37,447 bases of DNA from Planctomycetota bacterium (GTDB taxonomy: Bacteria > Planctomycetota > Planctomycetia > Planctomycetales > Planctomycetaceae): assembly GCA_027624335.1 (NCBI GenBank), contig JAQBWV010000037.1:1-37447 (forward strand), in the 5' to 3' direction. How positions within the stretch are numbered: the stretch's first letter is position 1; each line of letters begins with the position of its first letter. Positions 1 to 9,422 of this stretch are shown here, piece after piece. The notes under the pieces were generated by a model. The model searched no databases. It was given only the letters and a program-made list of their open reading frames with translations, and was not told the origin of the DNA. The translations under genes were made by a program, and so were the position numbers.

Positions 1-2
1 AC

Positions 3-956
3 CGGTTTGCCACCGAAATTGGCTGCAAGGCCTACCACGATCTCAAGGAGATGCTGGCCGATCCAGACGTCGACGTCGTGACGATCTGCACGCCCAGCGG
101 TGCTCACATGGACCCGGCGGTGGCCGCCGCGAAGGCCGGCAAGCACGTTGTCGTTGAGAAGCCGCTGGAGATCACTCTTAAACGGTGTGACAAGATCATC
201 AATGCCTGTCGCCAGAGCAAAGTGCAACTCTGCACGATTCTTCCGTCGCGATTCAGCCCGGCAAACCAGGCGTTGAAGGCAGCGATTGATGAAGGCCGTT
301 TCGGACGTCTGACGCTTGGGGACACGTTTGTAAAATGGTGGCGAACTCAGGAGTACTACGACAGCGGCGGGTGGCGCGGCACGTTCGCAATGGACGGCGG
401 CGGCGCTTACATGAATCAGGGGATTCACAACGTCGACCTGTTGTACTGGTTTATGGGCGAAGTCGTCGAAGTTGCCGCTTTCACCGACACGCTGGCTCAT
501 GAACGGATCGAAGTGGAAGACGTTGGCGCGGCGACCGTGCGATTTGCCAATGGAGCCATCGGAGTTCTCGAAGCAACGACCGCCGCGTGGCCGGGTCTGC
601 TCAAGAAGACAGAGATTCACGGCACGACAGGCTCAGCAATTGTCGAGCAGGATCACATTCTGAAGTGGGAATTCGCGAAGAAGTCCCCAAAGGACAAGAC
701 GGTCAAAGCGAAACTGATGGGCGGCGGAAACAATACCGGCGGAGCGGCTGATCCGTCAGCAATCGACCACTCCGGACATCGCGAACAGCTCAAAGACTTT
801 ATCAGAGCGATCGAAACCGGCACGAAGCCAGCCATTGACGGGGAAGAAGGTCGCAAGAGTGTCGAGCTGATTCTGGCGATCTATAAGTCGTCCTGGACGG
901 GCAAAGTGGTCAAGCTGCCGTTGACGTCTGACCCAAAGCCACCAAAGAAGAATTGA
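3..956 (+). CDS. Gfo/Idh/MocA-family NAD(P)-dependent oxidoreductase, 5' end outside window
   Basis: The reading frame is open from the left edge, so the start codon and most of the nucleotide-binding Rossmann motif lie outside. What is visible is the second half of the Rossmann domain, with the family signatures VDVVTICTPSGAH and the dinucleotide/catalytic EKP motif (VVVEKPLEIT). The Gfo/Idh/MocA alpha/beta substrate domain follows, including GGGAYMNQGIHNVDLLYW, where the conserved GxxxDxGxHxxD pattern is recognisable. The C-terminus is complete and lysine-rich. Family members oxidise or reduce sugars, inositols and related polyols, and planctomycetes carry many paralogues, so the substrate cannot be named. 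The next gene on the same strand starts about 95 bases downstream and is functionally unrelated. Confidence 0.93.
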   Translation, partial: RFATEIGCKAYHDLKEMLADPDVDVVTICTPSGAHMDPAVAAAKAGKHVVVEKPLEITLKRCDKIINACRQSKVQLCTILPSRFSPANQALKAAIDEGRFGRLTLGDTFVKWWRTQEYYDSGGWRGTFAMDGGGAYMNQGIHNVDLLYWFMGEVVEVAAFTDTLAHERIEVEDVGAATVRFANGAIGVLEATTAAWPGLLKKTEIHGTTGSAIVEQDHILKWEFAKKSPKDKTVKAKLMGGGNNTGGAADPSAIDHSGHREQLKDFIRAIETGTKPAIDGEEGRKSVELILAIYKSSWTGKVVKLPLTSDPKPPKKN

Positions 957-1050
957 CCGATTGTCTGCATCGGACGACAGTTCCTGCTGGAGAAAACGCA
1001 GATAGCTGAAAATTCACGGATGGTTAGTGGTCAACGGAGTGACCTTATTC

Positions 1051-2001
1051 ATGAAGCAGAAGAAGTGGCGAAGACTGCTGGAATACGCAACGTTTCGTTG
1101 CCTGATTGCAGGCATCTGGATTCTGCCCGTCCGTTTTCAGCGAGTGCTGGCATGGAGCCTCGCGACGTTGATGTGTCGCGTTCTGCCGCGAAAGCTGACT
1201 CGCTATGACATCGCCTTTGAGAACATCCGCACTTCGTTCGGCGACGAATACTCCGACGAGCAGGTCGACGGGATCATATTTGGAATGTGGCAGCACCTGC
1301 TGAGGCTGGTTTGTGAGATCGTGCAATTTCCTCGCAAAGTAAGCTGCAACAACATTTACGAAGTCGTTCAGTTCCGAAACAAGGATCTGGTCATTCAGTC
1401 GCTGTGTTCAGGTCGGCCAGTGATCATGCTCAGTGGTCACTTTGGAAACTGGGAAACATCGGTGGCGACATTCGGCATGTTCGGCTTTCCCATGGGTGTT
1501 GTCGCGCGCACGCTTGATAATCCGTACCTCGATGCCTGGTTCAGGAATTTTCGCGAATCGACCGGGCATGTGATGATCGACAAAACGGGTGGCGGCGAGG
1601 AGATGCAGGATCGTCTGCAGAATGGCCAGCATCTGGCTCTGCTGTCCGATCAGGACCCTGGTGCTCGAGGTGTTTTCGTCAACTTTTTCGGGCGACCCGC
1701 AGCAACCTACAAGTCGATCGGCATACTGGCACTTCGATACGATGCGATTATCTGTGTGGGTTATTCAATTCGCCTCCCGGATGAGTCGCATTCTTCAGGG
1801 TGGGTAAAATACGAACTCGGATGCGAAGCAGTGATCGACTCGCGTGACTACTCATCGCGCAACGCTGTCATTGAAATGACGCAGGACTATACCGCAGCAC
1901 TGGAGCGAGCGATTCGCCGGGCTCCGGAGCAGTATTTCTGGGTTCATCGCCGCTGGAAGACAAAACAGCCAGAGAAGAAAACACTGCGCCGTGCAGGGTG
2001 A
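1051..2001 (+). CDS. LpxL/HtrB-like lysophospholipid (lipid A) acyltransferase family protein
   Basis: This 316-residue protein belongs to the lipid A biosynthesis acyltransferase family, which moves a fatty acyl chain from acyl-ACP to a lipid A precursor or related lipid at the inner membrane. The HX4E/D catalytic motif is present as GHFGNWE (His about residue 130, Glu about 135), followed by a conserved SDQDPG block and the C-terminal WVHRRWK motif typical of LpxL/LpxM. An N-terminal hydrophobic stretch (about residues 16-42) would anchor it. I prefer ATG 1051, with GGAG 12 bases upstream; the in-frame GTG at 1027 has no better ribosome site. The gene ends about 44 bases before a strong hairpin. 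The exact acyl acceptor is unknown: planctomycetes have LPS-like lipid A genes, but other acylated lipids are possible. Confidence 0.87.
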   Translation: MKQKKWRRLLEYATFRCLIAGIWILPVRFQRVLAWSLATLMCRVLPRKLTRYDIAFENIRTSFGDEYSDEQVDGIIFGMWQHLLRLVCEIVQFPRKVSCNNIYEVVQFRNKDLVIQSLCSGRPVIMLSGHFGNWETSVATFGMFGFPMGVVARTLDNPYLDAWFRNFRESTGHVMIDKTGGGEEMQDRLQNGQHLALLSDQDPGARGVFVNFFGRPAATYKSIGILALRYDAIICVGYSIRLPDESHSSGWVKYELGCEAVIDSRDYSSRNAVIEMTQDYTAALERAIRRAPEQYFWVHRRWKTKQPEKKTLRRAG

Positions 2002-2044
2002 GTGTTACCGTGTTCTTCTCAAACCGCCACACCCCGGACACGAC

Positions 2045-2083
2045 AACGCCGCAGGATGTTTCGAAGTCACATCCTGCGGCGTT
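2045..2083. terminator. Perfect 15-bp hairpin between convergent genes
   Basis: Arms 2045-2059 and 2069-2083 are exactly complementary around a 9-base loop. The stem is GC-rich (core CCGCAGGATG). It lies 43 bases after the acyltransferase stop and 45 bases before the stop of the convergent sppA, so it can serve as a terminator for both. The flanks are only mildly T-rich (TTTGGTTGT on the plus strand), so Rho-independent action is inferred rather than certain. Confidence 0.8.
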
Positions 2084-2128
2084 TGGTTGTGCTCGTCGTG
2101 AAACGCGACGCGTCGCTTCCAGAGTAAT

Positions 2129-3982
2129 CTACTCAGTAATCAGGATCGGCGTGCTGAGCGAAATCTTTTCGTGGCTCACAATATCGAGCTGCTGAATCGC
2201 CTGCCGCACAGCCGTGACCCGGTTTGGATCAAGGCCCTGCAGCAGTGGCATCGCTGAATTCCATAAACTGTTTTCCGATACGGAAGATTCCAGCGACAGC
2301 GTCTTTGACTTCTTATTCGATCCCCCATTCAGGTCCCCCATCAGAAGTTCAGCAAAATTCTTCGGTCGGGGCATCACTCGAACTTCGTAGTCGTCCAGTT
2401 TGGCTTCGTCGGCGATGAAGTCGATGGCGTCGTGGATTCCGCCAATTCTGTCTACCAGACCGTGTTCAAGAGCCTGCTGGCCGGTCCAGACTCGACCGGC
2501 AGCGAGGTCGTCGATTGGTTTCTTCAGTCGGTCGCCTCGGATCGCCGTCACATGTCCTTTGAATTGCCCGTAGACGGTTTCCATCCATGCGCTCATGCGA
2601 GCTCGTTCGCCTTCGGTAAAGGCAGCCGCCGATCCCAGCATGCCGGCCTTCCTGCCACGAGATAGCGGCGTGAAGTTAATCCCGACGCTCTTCCACATGT
2701 CAGTCGTGACGAACTTGCCCGAAAGAACACCGATCGAGCCCGTGACCGTGCCGGTTTCAGCAAAGATCGTGTCGGCCGCACAGCTGACATAGTAGCCGCC
2801 ACTGGCTGCCGTGTTGCCCATCGAGATGACGATTGGCTTCCTCGCTTTGATGCGTCTGGTGGCGTCGAGAATAATTTCGCTGGCAACTACGGAACCGCCG
2901 GGCGAGTCGACTCGCAGCACGACGGCTTTGATCGTGTCGTCTTCCGCAGCTTCGTCAAGAGCCTTTCGAATCGGTGTGCTGTAGGCACCGCTGGACGTTC
3001 CGAATGGCGACGCGTCTGGACTGCCCGGCATAATCGCGCCTTCGACATAAATCACTGCGATGCCGTCTTTGTCCGACTTCTTCTTCGACGGCCCGGACAG
3101 AATTTGAGCCCATAGCTGCAACGCGGCAAACGGATTCGAAAAGTCGATCTGCTGCTGCGACGCTTTGCCGTAGCGTTTGTCGAAAGAAACATTTTCACCG
3201 TGCTTCAATTTGATCCTGGCGACGAGATCCTGTCGGTACGTGACCGAATCAATGATGCCAGCCTCGGCTGCTTCGGTTGCTGAGTAGATCCCGTCGTCGA
3301 TCCAGTTCAGGACCTGAGCTGACTTCACGCCTCGTCCCGCAGCGATAGCGTTGACCGTCGAGTCGAACATCCCGTCGAACAACCATTTCGACATTTCAGC
3401 GGCGGCTGGAGACGCGGTTTCCAGCATGAAAGTTTCGGCGGCGCTCTTGTACGCGCCCATTGTGATGAAGTCAGGTTTGATCCGCAGTCGATCCAGCAGA
3501 CCTCGGAGATGAACCTGCTCGCCGTACAGACCGTGCAGAAAGATGTAGCCAGTTGGTGACATGCAGAATTCCGAGGCTCCGCTGAATATCATCACCTGCC
3601 TGGTCATCAGCGAGTCGGCGTGAATGTAAACGGGCTTTCCAGCTTTCTTGATGTCCAGGATGACCTTGTGGAGTTCTTCTGCCTGAGCCAGGCCAGGAGG
3701 AGTGTTACCAGGCAGAATGACAACCGCCTTGACGTCGTCGTCGCCGATGGTCTTTCGCATCCGAGTCGTAAGAGACAGGAATGAATCCGGCGACGATCCC
3801 ATCAGAAACGAAAGTTCCTCATCGACGGGCTTTTCAGAGATACCTCCGTCAATGCTGAAAACCGCGACCGTGCCGCCGCCAGCCACCATTTTGTCGTCTG
3901 CAGCCGACGCGAAGTTCGGGGCCGACAGCAGTGACACCGCCGTCACGGCCAGAATGGTCCATCGCCACGTGAGTTGTCTCAT
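2129..3982 (-). CDS. sppA: Signal peptide peptidase SppA, 67K type
   Basis: A 617-residue serine protease of family S49 that degrades cleaved signal peptides and membrane fragments. The length and the duplicated S49 layout match the 67-kDa E. coli-type enzyme rather than the short Bacillus form. An N-terminal signal sequence (about residues 1-28, ending ASA) would place it at the membrane facing the periplasm. The N-terminal repeat carries the catalytic lysine in MGAYKSAAE (K179) and the C-terminal repeat carries the nucleophile serine in TAASGGYY (S394), the split Ser/Lys dyad of this class. A preceding VDSPGGS block (residues 359-364) is also conserved. The start at 3982 has an AGGGAAG ribosome site. 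The gene stands alone; the ABC permease gene upstream ends 132 bases away on the same strand. Confidence 0.95.
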   Translation of the reverse strand: MRQLTWRWTILAVTAVSLLSAPNFASAADDKMVAGGGTVAVFSIDGGISEKPVDEELSFLMGSSPDSFLSLTTRMRKTIGDDDVKAVVILPGNTPPGLAQAEELHKVILDIKKAGKPVYIHADSLMTRQVMIFSGASEFCMSPTGYIFLHGLYGEQVHLRGLLDRLRIKPDFITMGAYKSAAETFMLETASPAAAEMSKWLFDGMFDSTVNAIAAGRGVKSAQVLNWIDDGIYSATEAAEAGIIDSVTYRQDLVARIKLKHGENVSFDKRYGKASQQQIDFSNPFAALQLWAQILSGPSKKKSDKDGIAVIYVEGAIMPGSPDASPFGTSSGAYSTPIRKALDEAAEDDTIKAVVLRVDSPGGSVVASEIILDATRRIKARKPIVISMGNTAASGGYYVSCAADTIFAETGTVTGSIGVLSGKFVTTDMWKSVGINFTPLSRGRKAGMLGSAAAFTEGERARMSAWMETVYGQFKGHVTAIRGDRLKKPIDDLAAGRVWTGQQALEHGLVDRIGGIHDAIDFIADEAKLDDYEVRVMPRPKNFAELLMGDLNGGSNKKSKTLSLESSVSENSLWNSAMPLLQGLDPNRVTAVRQAIQQLDIVSHEKISLSTPILITE

Positions 3983-4114
3983 GGTTTCTTCCCTTTGAAT
4001 TCCGTCTAACTAATTGAGTGTGGCAGCCGATTCGGTTTGCGTCGTTCGTTCAGTAGCGGTTGTTGTAGCAACTCTGTCGGTTAGAGAAACGCCAGGCACA
4101 ATCCAACGTACCCG

Positions 4115-5779
4115 CTAAACCACGTGCCGGTTTCTCGAAATTGCTAACGGAGCCATGGCGATGGGGCTGACACTGAGCATCAGGATCCCAATCAGAAAAA
4201 GTCGATGAATCGGCTGTGCTGGCAGAATGAACCAGCACAGCAGCGACTCGGCCACCCAGAAACTCAGGAGCAGGGCAGCAGATCCCGGCTCGATCATTTT
4301 TCTTTGAAACGCCGTCCAGAATCCCAGCAGCGAGCCAGCCACGATCACAGCCGCTCCGGCGATCATCGCCCCCTCACGGAGCAGAATGATCGTTTCCTTG
4401 TCGATGAAAAAACTCAGCAACGACAGCCCCATGACCACGGCCAGGACGCCGACGATGGCGAAGAGCGGGAGAAGATGATTCCCCGTCCAATGCAGAACGA
4501 CGAATGTCGCGGTCAGCATCCAGGCAAGCACTCCGGAAGCGAGCAGCGCCAGCGGCAGAATCATCACTCCGAGTGAATGATGTGAAGTTCGGGTTAACTG
4601 GTCGATCTGGACCTGCAAAGAACTGCCGCCTACCCGAACAATCGCCGCGTCAAGTGCCAGTAAGCCAAAAATGATCACCAGTCCCCACGCGATTAACGTT
4701 GCCCACCAGGCATTCCAAAGCAAGCCGCGAGCAAGTCTCTTATCAGAAAGTGGGGATGTCGCCAGAAACATGGTGATCCGCTCGCGACTGCCCGGTGGGG
4801 CAAGAATTCCGAGAATCGAACCTGTCAGAAATCCAACGATGCTCGGAATGAGAAGCAAAATAACGACAACACCTTCTGGGTCCCGCCTCGAACCGAAGCT
4901 GCTGAAGAGCATGATCGCCAGCAACGTTCCAAATCCAAATCCGGAAGCTAGCGCTGAGCCACGTCCGCAGTGGCGCCATTGATTCCAGGCGATCGCGGCC
5001 TCAGGTGATTTGTGAGTTCGGAGCCCGTCCGGGAAGATGATTGTGTTGATCCAGTTCGTAACGACTTCGACTCGTTTTTCGAATGAGTGCTCAACGTTGT
5101 CGCCGCACCGTTCGCGGGCGACCCCTCGCCAGGTGACGAACCACGACGTCACAATCACCGCTGTGCAGACCGTCGCATCAAGTAGCGTGAAAGTGCTCCA
5201 CGACCGTGCTTCTGCCAGAAAACCCGATCGGTAATAGTGACTTCCGATCCAGAAGCCCAGACAATTCACGAGCACTCCGCAAACGAAGAGTTTTCGAAAG
5301 CTGAATTTTCTCAGGCACCAGTACATCGCCATCAGCGTGGAAATCGCCATCGCGAAAACTGGCTGACATGGACCGATCAAGCTGTGATCGTCTCCGAAGA
5401 TTGCTCGCATGCTCCAATCGGAAAGTGTGAATCTGTACAAACAATGAATCAGCAGTTCCTGCCCCACGACGGCCAGGATCGCCGAAACCATCATCCAACT
5501 GGCGATGAAGCTGTTCGACACTGGAAACGCGAACATTCGCTGGTATGAGCCTTTGTAGGCCTCGACCAGCGAAGTGGCCATCAGGATGAAACCGAGGGCC
5601 AGGTAAAGGCAGTGCCAGCTCAATGCAGTAATGCCGACTTCGCCCATCGGCAGAGCGGCCATCCAGAAGAGGCCTTCCACACTCAGCGGCCCCAGCACCA
5701 GGATCGAAATGATCAGCGGCACCGTCAGAGACAATCGACGGACGAATTCCCAACTTAGAGCTTTGATTGGACCAGTCAT
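4115..5779 (-). CDS. ABC-2-type multispan membrane protein, probable permease of the adjacent ABC transporter
   Basis: A 554-residue integral membrane protein with about 12-14 hydrophobic segments, beginning with one after the short cytoplasmic N-terminus (about residues 17-38). It shows no Walker motifs and no strong sequence signature. The permease role is inferred from its place downstream of an ABC ATPase and a GntR repressor on the same strand, the usual gene set of YtrA-regulated ABC-2 exporters. A cluster of charged residues around the middle (after about residue 215) separates two hydrophobic halves of roughly equal size, suggesting two ABC-2-like halves. The ATG at 5779 has GAGG 8 bases upstream. 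A 206-base gap containing a REP-like hairpin separates it from the ATPase gene, so expression of the two may be uncoupled. The substrate is unknown. Confidence 0.72.
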   Translation of the reverse strand: MTGPIKALSWEFVRRLSLTVPLIISILVLGPLSVEGLFWMAALPMGEVGITALSWHCLYLALGFILMATSLVEAYKGSYQRMFAFPVSNSFIASWMMVSAILAVVGQELLIHCLYRFTLSDWSMRAIFGDDHSLIGPCQPVFAMAISTLMAMYWCLRKFSFRKLFVCGVLVNCLGFWIGSHYYRSGFLAEARSWSTFTLLDATVCTAVIVTSWFVTWRGVARERCGDNVEHSFEKRVEVVTNWINTIIFPDGLRTHKSPEAAIAWNQWRHCGRGSALASGFGFGTLLAIMLFSSFGSRRDPEGVVVILLLIPSIVGFLTGSILGILAPPGSRERITMFLATSPLSDKRLARGLLWNAWWATLIAWGLVIIFGLLALDAAIVRVGGSSLQVQIDQLTRTSHHSLGVMILPLALLASGVLAWMLTATFVVLHWTGNHLLPLFAIVGVLAVVMGLSLLSFFIDKETIILLREGAMIAGAAVIVAGSLLGFWTAFQRKMIEPGSAALLLSFWVAESLLCWFILPAQPIHRLFLIGILMLSVSPIAMAPLAISRNRHVV

Positions 5780-5846
5780 CAGACAACCTCACGAGGACAC
5801 AGGATCGTTTCGGTTAATGCAGTGCCCATAACGAACCGTCTAAAAA

Positions 5847-5950
5847 ACAAGCAGGCCGGACCAGGGAGCGAAGCGACTATGTTCCGGCATCAACAGTTCA
5901 CCGAACACTCAGCAGTGCCGGAGCGGCGCGGTGCTTGATCCGCGCCTACT
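5847..5950. repeat. REP-like imperfect palindrome, copy A
   Basis: About 104 bases containing two inverted arms (outer GGCCGGACCAGGGAGCGAAG with its partner ending CGCGCCTAC; inner TTCCGGCA with TGCCGGAG). Its reverse complement aligns along its whole length with the element at 34197-34299, sharing blocks such as CGCCGCTCCGGCA, ATGCCGGAACAT and TCCGGCCT. This shows a dispersed family rather than a chance hairpin. It sits in the gap between the ABC ATPase stop and the permease start of the same operon. No transposase of the RAYT type is seen in the window. Confidence 0.82.
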
Positions 5951-5985
5951 CATTTCTGGATTTACAGATTCACGTTGTTCGATTT

Positions 5986-6867
5986 TCAATCGTTCATCCT
6001 TGCCACAAATATTTCATCCAGCGTTGGTGCCGCCCGGTCCACGAGCTCGCCACTGAGTTGTGCAATGCAATGTTCGACGCTGGCCCGGTCTCCGTTGCAA
6101 AGGACCGTCCATTCCCGTCCTTCGCCTTCACAGCGCAGAACACCGTCAATCTTCAACGGAGAATCAAGCGGCTGTTCGAAACGCACAGTCAGTCGATGAT
6201 GGGACGTCAGCACGTCGTCCATCGGCGAACTCAGTAACATTTTCCCGAGATGCAGCATCGCCACGTGATCGGAGACTCGCTGTACTTCGTCCAGCAGGTG
6301 CGACGAAAACAGGACGGTGCGACCTTCGTCAGCGACCGTGCGAATAACTGCCGCGAGAATGTCCCGGCGGACAACAGGATCGAGCCCGGACGACGGCTCA
6401 TCCAGAACCAGCAACTGCGGCCGGTGAGCGATCGCAGCAATCAGACCCGCCCGGGCACGCTGCCCTCGCGACAGTGTTTTGACTTTCTGATCCGGCGACA
6501 GCTCAAACATCTCGCGAAGTTCTTCCGCAAAGGCATCATCCCACGAGGGAAAAAAGGCCTTTGTGTAGCTCATCAGTTCGCCGATCTTCATCCAGTCGGG
6601 AAGGTCGCGAACCTCGGACAGGTATCCGATTTCGCCAAGGACCGATTCCGGATCGGCGACCGGGTCCTTGCCGAAGACTCGCACCGTTCCCGTCCGAGCT
6701 TTGAAGAGACCCAGCACGTGTTTCAGCAGCGTCGTCTTGCCGGCTCCGTTTTCTCCGACCAGCCCCACGACACTGCCTTTGGAAACGGACAGGTCGACCT
6801 CGTCCAACGCGATCGTCTTGCCGAACGACCGCGAAACACCCTTGATCTCAACTGCTGATTCGCTCAT
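5986..6867 (-). CDS. ABC transporter ATP-binding protein
   Basis: A 293-residue ATPase subunit of the drug/lipid/polypeptide exporter type (CcmA/YtrB-like). It has a complete set of motifs: Walker A GENGAGKT (38-45), signature LSRGQ (132-136), Walker B LLVLDE (152-157), D-loop SSGLD and the switch histidine in LFSSHLLDE (H190). A C-terminal extension of about 80 residues follows the nucleotide-binding domain, as in other exporters of this group. The start codon overlaps the repressor stop in an ATGA arrangement (6864-6867), showing translational coupling to the GntR gene. It presumably powers the multispan protein encoded downstream. The substrate cannot be inferred. Confidence 0.95.
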   Translation of the reverse strand: MSESAVEIKGVSRSFGKTIALDEVDLSVSKGSVVGLVGENGAGKTTLLKHVLGLFKARTGTVRVFGKDPVADPESVLGEIGYLSEVRDLPDWMKIGELMSYTKAFFPSWDDAFAEELREMFELSPDQKVKTLSRGQRARAGLIAAIAHRPQLLVLDEPSSGLDPVVRRDILAAVIRTVADEGRTVLFSSHLLDEVQRVSDHVAMLHLGKMLLSSPMDDVLTSHHRLTVRFEQPLDSPLKIDGVLRCEGEGREWTVLCNGDRASVEHCIAQLSGELVDRAAPTLDEIFVARMND

Positions 6868-7262
6868 GACTTTTCTCCCCGCGGTGAATCAAACGTTTGG
6901 CTGCGTTGTTCGATCAGTTTCAGCAGCGAGTCCACACCAACGCCCAGCTGGCTGGATTCGGTGAGCAACGCGTCGATCCGCTCATGCAGAATGCGGGTCT
7001 TCTCTTTTCGCGACAGCGGTGAGCCGACGTCCGACACGAACACGCCTGCTCCACGCCGCGATACGACGACACCTTCGGATTCGAGTTCGCGATACGCGCG
7101 GGCGACCGTATTCGGATTCACCAGCAGCTGCTCGGCAAGCCGTCGAACCGGTGGCAGCTGATCGCCTTCTTCCAGCCGACCGGAAGCCACCAGAAACTTA
7201 ACCTGGTTAACAACCTGCTGGTAAAACGGCGTTCCGTCCGCCTCGCTGATGTGGATCTGCAT
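6864..7262 (-). CDS. GntR-family transcriptional regulator, YtrA subfamily
   Basis: A 132-residue protein with a GntR winged helix-turn-helix (about residues 10-78, including LPPVRRLAEQLLVNPNTVARAY) and only a short helical tail of about 50 residues. The absence of a FadR/HutC-sized effector domain is diagnostic of the YtrA group, which generally represses linked ABC transporter operons. It is the first gene of the minus-strand unit and is translationally coupled to the ATPase gene by a 4-base overlap. A perfect palindrome lies 20-45 bases upstream of its start and is the expected autoregulatory operator. The inducing signal is unknown; in other bacteria members respond to cell-envelope-active compounds. 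Confidence 0.93.
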   Translation of the reverse strand: MQIHISEADGTPFYQQVVNQVKFLVASGRLEEGDQLPPVRRLAEQLLVNPNTVARAYRELESEGVVVSRRGAGVFVSDVGSPLSRKEKTRILHERIDALLTESSQLGVGVDSLLKLIEQRSQTFDSPRGEKS

Positions 7263-7565
7263 GGCCTGAACCTTTCTGGCTTAATTGTATTAGCACAGTA
7301 ATACAATTTGAGATTCCGTCAAGCTCCGTTCTGCAAACTTCATTCGTTCAGGCATCGACACCCGGAAGCATCACAACTCCGACATTCCGGAGCAGAGTTG
7401 GATCGCTTTTGAAAAAGCGGGGTCGCGGTACTAGGATGCCCGCCAGCTGAATTCGACACTGGAGCGAATCGGCGAGTTTTGACTAGAAACACGTTCGACC
7501 GGACACCGGAAGAGAATCTGCATTTCGCAGGTGCCTTCGCGACAGACATCTCAAGGGAATCTGTG
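7263..7565. other. Divergent intergenic region between the GntR operon and thiC
   Basis: The left end holds the palindrome at 7283-7308. The remaining ~255 bases form the upstream region of thiC. I searched it for a TPP riboswitch (the CUGAGA and ACCUGAUC-like conserved blocks) and found none, and no clear -35/-10 pair on the plus strand stands out. Confidence 0.6.
7283..7308. promoter_or_regulatory. Perfect palindrome, probable GntR/YtrA operator
   Basis: Two exact 10-base arms (AATTGTATTA and TAATACAATT) flank a 6-base spacer, GCACAG. The site is 20 bases upstream of the GntR start and is strikingly AT-rich against its surroundings. On the minus strand the second arm contains TACAAT, a plausible -10 hexamer, so binding there would block initiation. 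Palindromes of this size and position are typical autoregulatory sites of YtrA-type repressors; binding itself is inferred. Confidence 0.75.
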
Positions 7566-9368
7566 ATGAGTATTGCTGAAACGGACCTTCAGACTCCGGG
7601 GTACGAGCTGCCCGCACTTGGAAGCGACCCATCGACAACGGCTCAGGGAACAACGCCCGGCAGCTTCGCCAATCCGCCTGTCATCGCTGCTGGGCGGCAG
7701 GGAGCAACCACGTTCTCGTCACCCGACACGCCGGGAATGCCGCAGCCGTCAAACAAGACGGCCTGGGATTTCATGCCCGAAGACTGGACGTTGAACGCCG
7801 GCTTTGAAGCTGACTATGAAAAAGCGGAAGCCTGGGAACCGCCGCTGGGATTCGAACCGATCACTCAGCTGGAGCAGGCTCGACGAGGGATCGTCAGTCC
7901 GGAAATGAAACGCGTTTCCGAGCGGGAGCCACATCTGACGCCCGAGCAGGTTCGTGACGAAGTCGCCGCCGGTCGAATGGTCATCCCAGCAAACATTCAG
8001 CATCTGAAGTACGAGCTGGATCCGATGGCGATCGGTCGAGCGTCGAAGACGAAAATCAACGCAAACATGGGCGCGTCGCCGGTTTCTTCCGGCACCGACG
8101 AGGAAGTCGAGAAGCTGCAATGGGCTGAGCGGTGGGAAGCCGACACGGTGATGGACCTGTCGACCGGCGGTAACCTCAACGAATGCCGCGAGGCCATTAT
8201 TCGCAACAGTCACGTTCCGATCGGAACCGTGCCGATCTACTCGATGATCATCGGCCGGAAGATCGAGGACCTCACCGAAGACGACATCCTGCAGATGCTG
8301 AAGCATCAGGCGAAGCAGGGAGTTGACTACTTCACGATTCACGCGGGCGTCCGTTTTGGACATCTGCAGTACGTGCAGAATCGACTGATCGGCATCGTGA
8401 GCCGAGGCGGATCGCTGCTCGCCAAGTGGATGATCACGCACAACAAAGAGAACCCGACCTACACTTTGTGGGAAGACATCTGCGACGTCATGCGCGAGTA
8501 CGATGTCACGTTCTCCATCGGTGACGGCCTTCGTCCCGGCGGGCTTGCCGACGCGACGGACCGCGCGCAGCTGGCCGAACTCGAAACGCTCGGCGAACTC
8601 ACTGAGCGCGCCTGGCGGAAGGGCGTGCAGGTCATGATCGAAGGTCCGGGACACGTGTCCTTCGACCAGATCGAATACAACATGAAGCTGCAGCGGACGC
8701 TTTGTCACGGTGCTCCTTTTTATGTGCTCGGGCCACTGGTGACCGACATCTTTCCAGGTTACGACCACATCACCAGCTGCATTGGAGCGACGGCCGCCGC
8801 CTACCACGGTGCCAGCATGCTGTGTTACGTGACTCCGAAAGAGCACCTCGGACTGCCGAAGAAAGACGACGTCAAGCAGGGCTGCGTGGCGTACAAGATC
8901 GCCGCTCACGCTGCCGACGTCGCTCTGGGCATTCCCGGCTCAAGAGACCGTGATGATGAGCTGACCAAAGCTCGAGCCGCACTCAACTGGGACAAGCATT
9001 TCGAGCTGAGCTTTGACCCGGACCTCGCTCGAGCACTGCACGACGAAGACCTCGACGTCGACACCGACTTCTGTGCCATGTGCGGGCACGACTGGTGCAG
9101 CGTGCGAATCTCGAAAGAGATCGAGATGTTCGTTTCAGGCAAAGACGAAGAGTATGCCTGGGACAAAGCCAAAGTCACCGAAGCTTTGAATGTGGATCAG
9201 CTGGCGATTCTGGAAACCCGAGGAGTGCTTTCGCCGGATGAGATTCACAAGCTCGCTTCCAAAACGAAGAAGGCTGTTGGAGCGAACGAAGCCAAACCCA
9301 TCTGCCACAGCGACTACGTTGATCCGGAACAGGCTCAGAAACTTCAGGAAGAGATCGCTCCCGTCTGA
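7566..9368 (+). CDS. thiC: Phosphomethylpyrimidine synthase ThiC
   Basis: A 600-residue radical-SAM enzyme that rearranges 5-aminoimidazole ribotide to hydroxymethylpyrimidine phosphate, the pyrimidine half of thiamine, in the cytoplasm. The C-terminal CX2CX4C cluster motif is present (C503, C506, C511 in [10 protein letters not shown]). Other hallmark blocks are [61 protein letters not shown] and [20 protein letters not shown]. The start at ATG 7566 (MSIAETD) is preceded by AAGGGA with a 7-base spacing; the frame remains open upstream to a TTG at 7479, which lacks a ribosome site. The N-terminal ~100 residues are the less conserved ThiC-associated domain. No other thi gene is nearby and no TPP riboswitch was seen upstream. 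Confidence 0.98.
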   Translation: MSIAETDLQTPGYELPALGSDPSTTAQGTTPGSFANPPVIAAGRQGATTFSSPDTPGMPQPSNKTAWDFMPEDWTLNAGFEADYEKAEAWEPPLGFEPITQLEQARRGIVSPEMKRVSEREPHLTPEQVRDEVAAGRMVIPANIQHLKYELDPMAIGRASKTKINANMGASPVSSGTDEEVEKLQWAERWEADTVMDLSTGGNLNECREAIIRNSHVPIGTVPIYSMIIGRKIEDLTEDDILQMLKHQAKQGVDYFTIHAGVRFGHLQYVQNRLIGIVSRGGSLLAKWMITHNKENPTYTLWEDICDVMREYDVTFSIGDGLRPGGLADATDRAQLAELETLGELTERAWRKGVQVMIEGPGHVSFDQIEYNMKLQRTLCHGAPFYVLGPLVTDIFPGYDHITSCIGATAAAYHGASMLCYVTPKEHLGLPKKDDVKQGCVAYKIAAHAADVALGIPGSRDRDDELTKARAALNWDKHFELSFDPDLARALHDEDLDVDTDFCAMCGHDWCSVRISKEIEMFVSGKDEEYAWDKAKVTEALNVDQLAILETRGVLSPDEIHKLASKTKKAVGANEAKPICHSDYVDPEQAQKLQEEIAPV

Positions 9369-9422
9369 CTATCGCTGGATTCGATGCCCCGCCGTTGCTG
9401 CAGAATTGCGGAGATGAATCAA

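Noticed and set aside
7310..7565. Possible TPP riboswitch upstream of thiC
   Set aside because: The conserved THI-box blocks are absent; the only similar string (GGGGTCGCGG near 7420) lacks the partner motifs.
7749..8909. Long minus-strand open frame inside thiC (386 codons)
   Set aside because: It is a mirror of the strongly conserved thiC frame; the sequence has no family resemblance and high-GC third positions keep antisense frames open.
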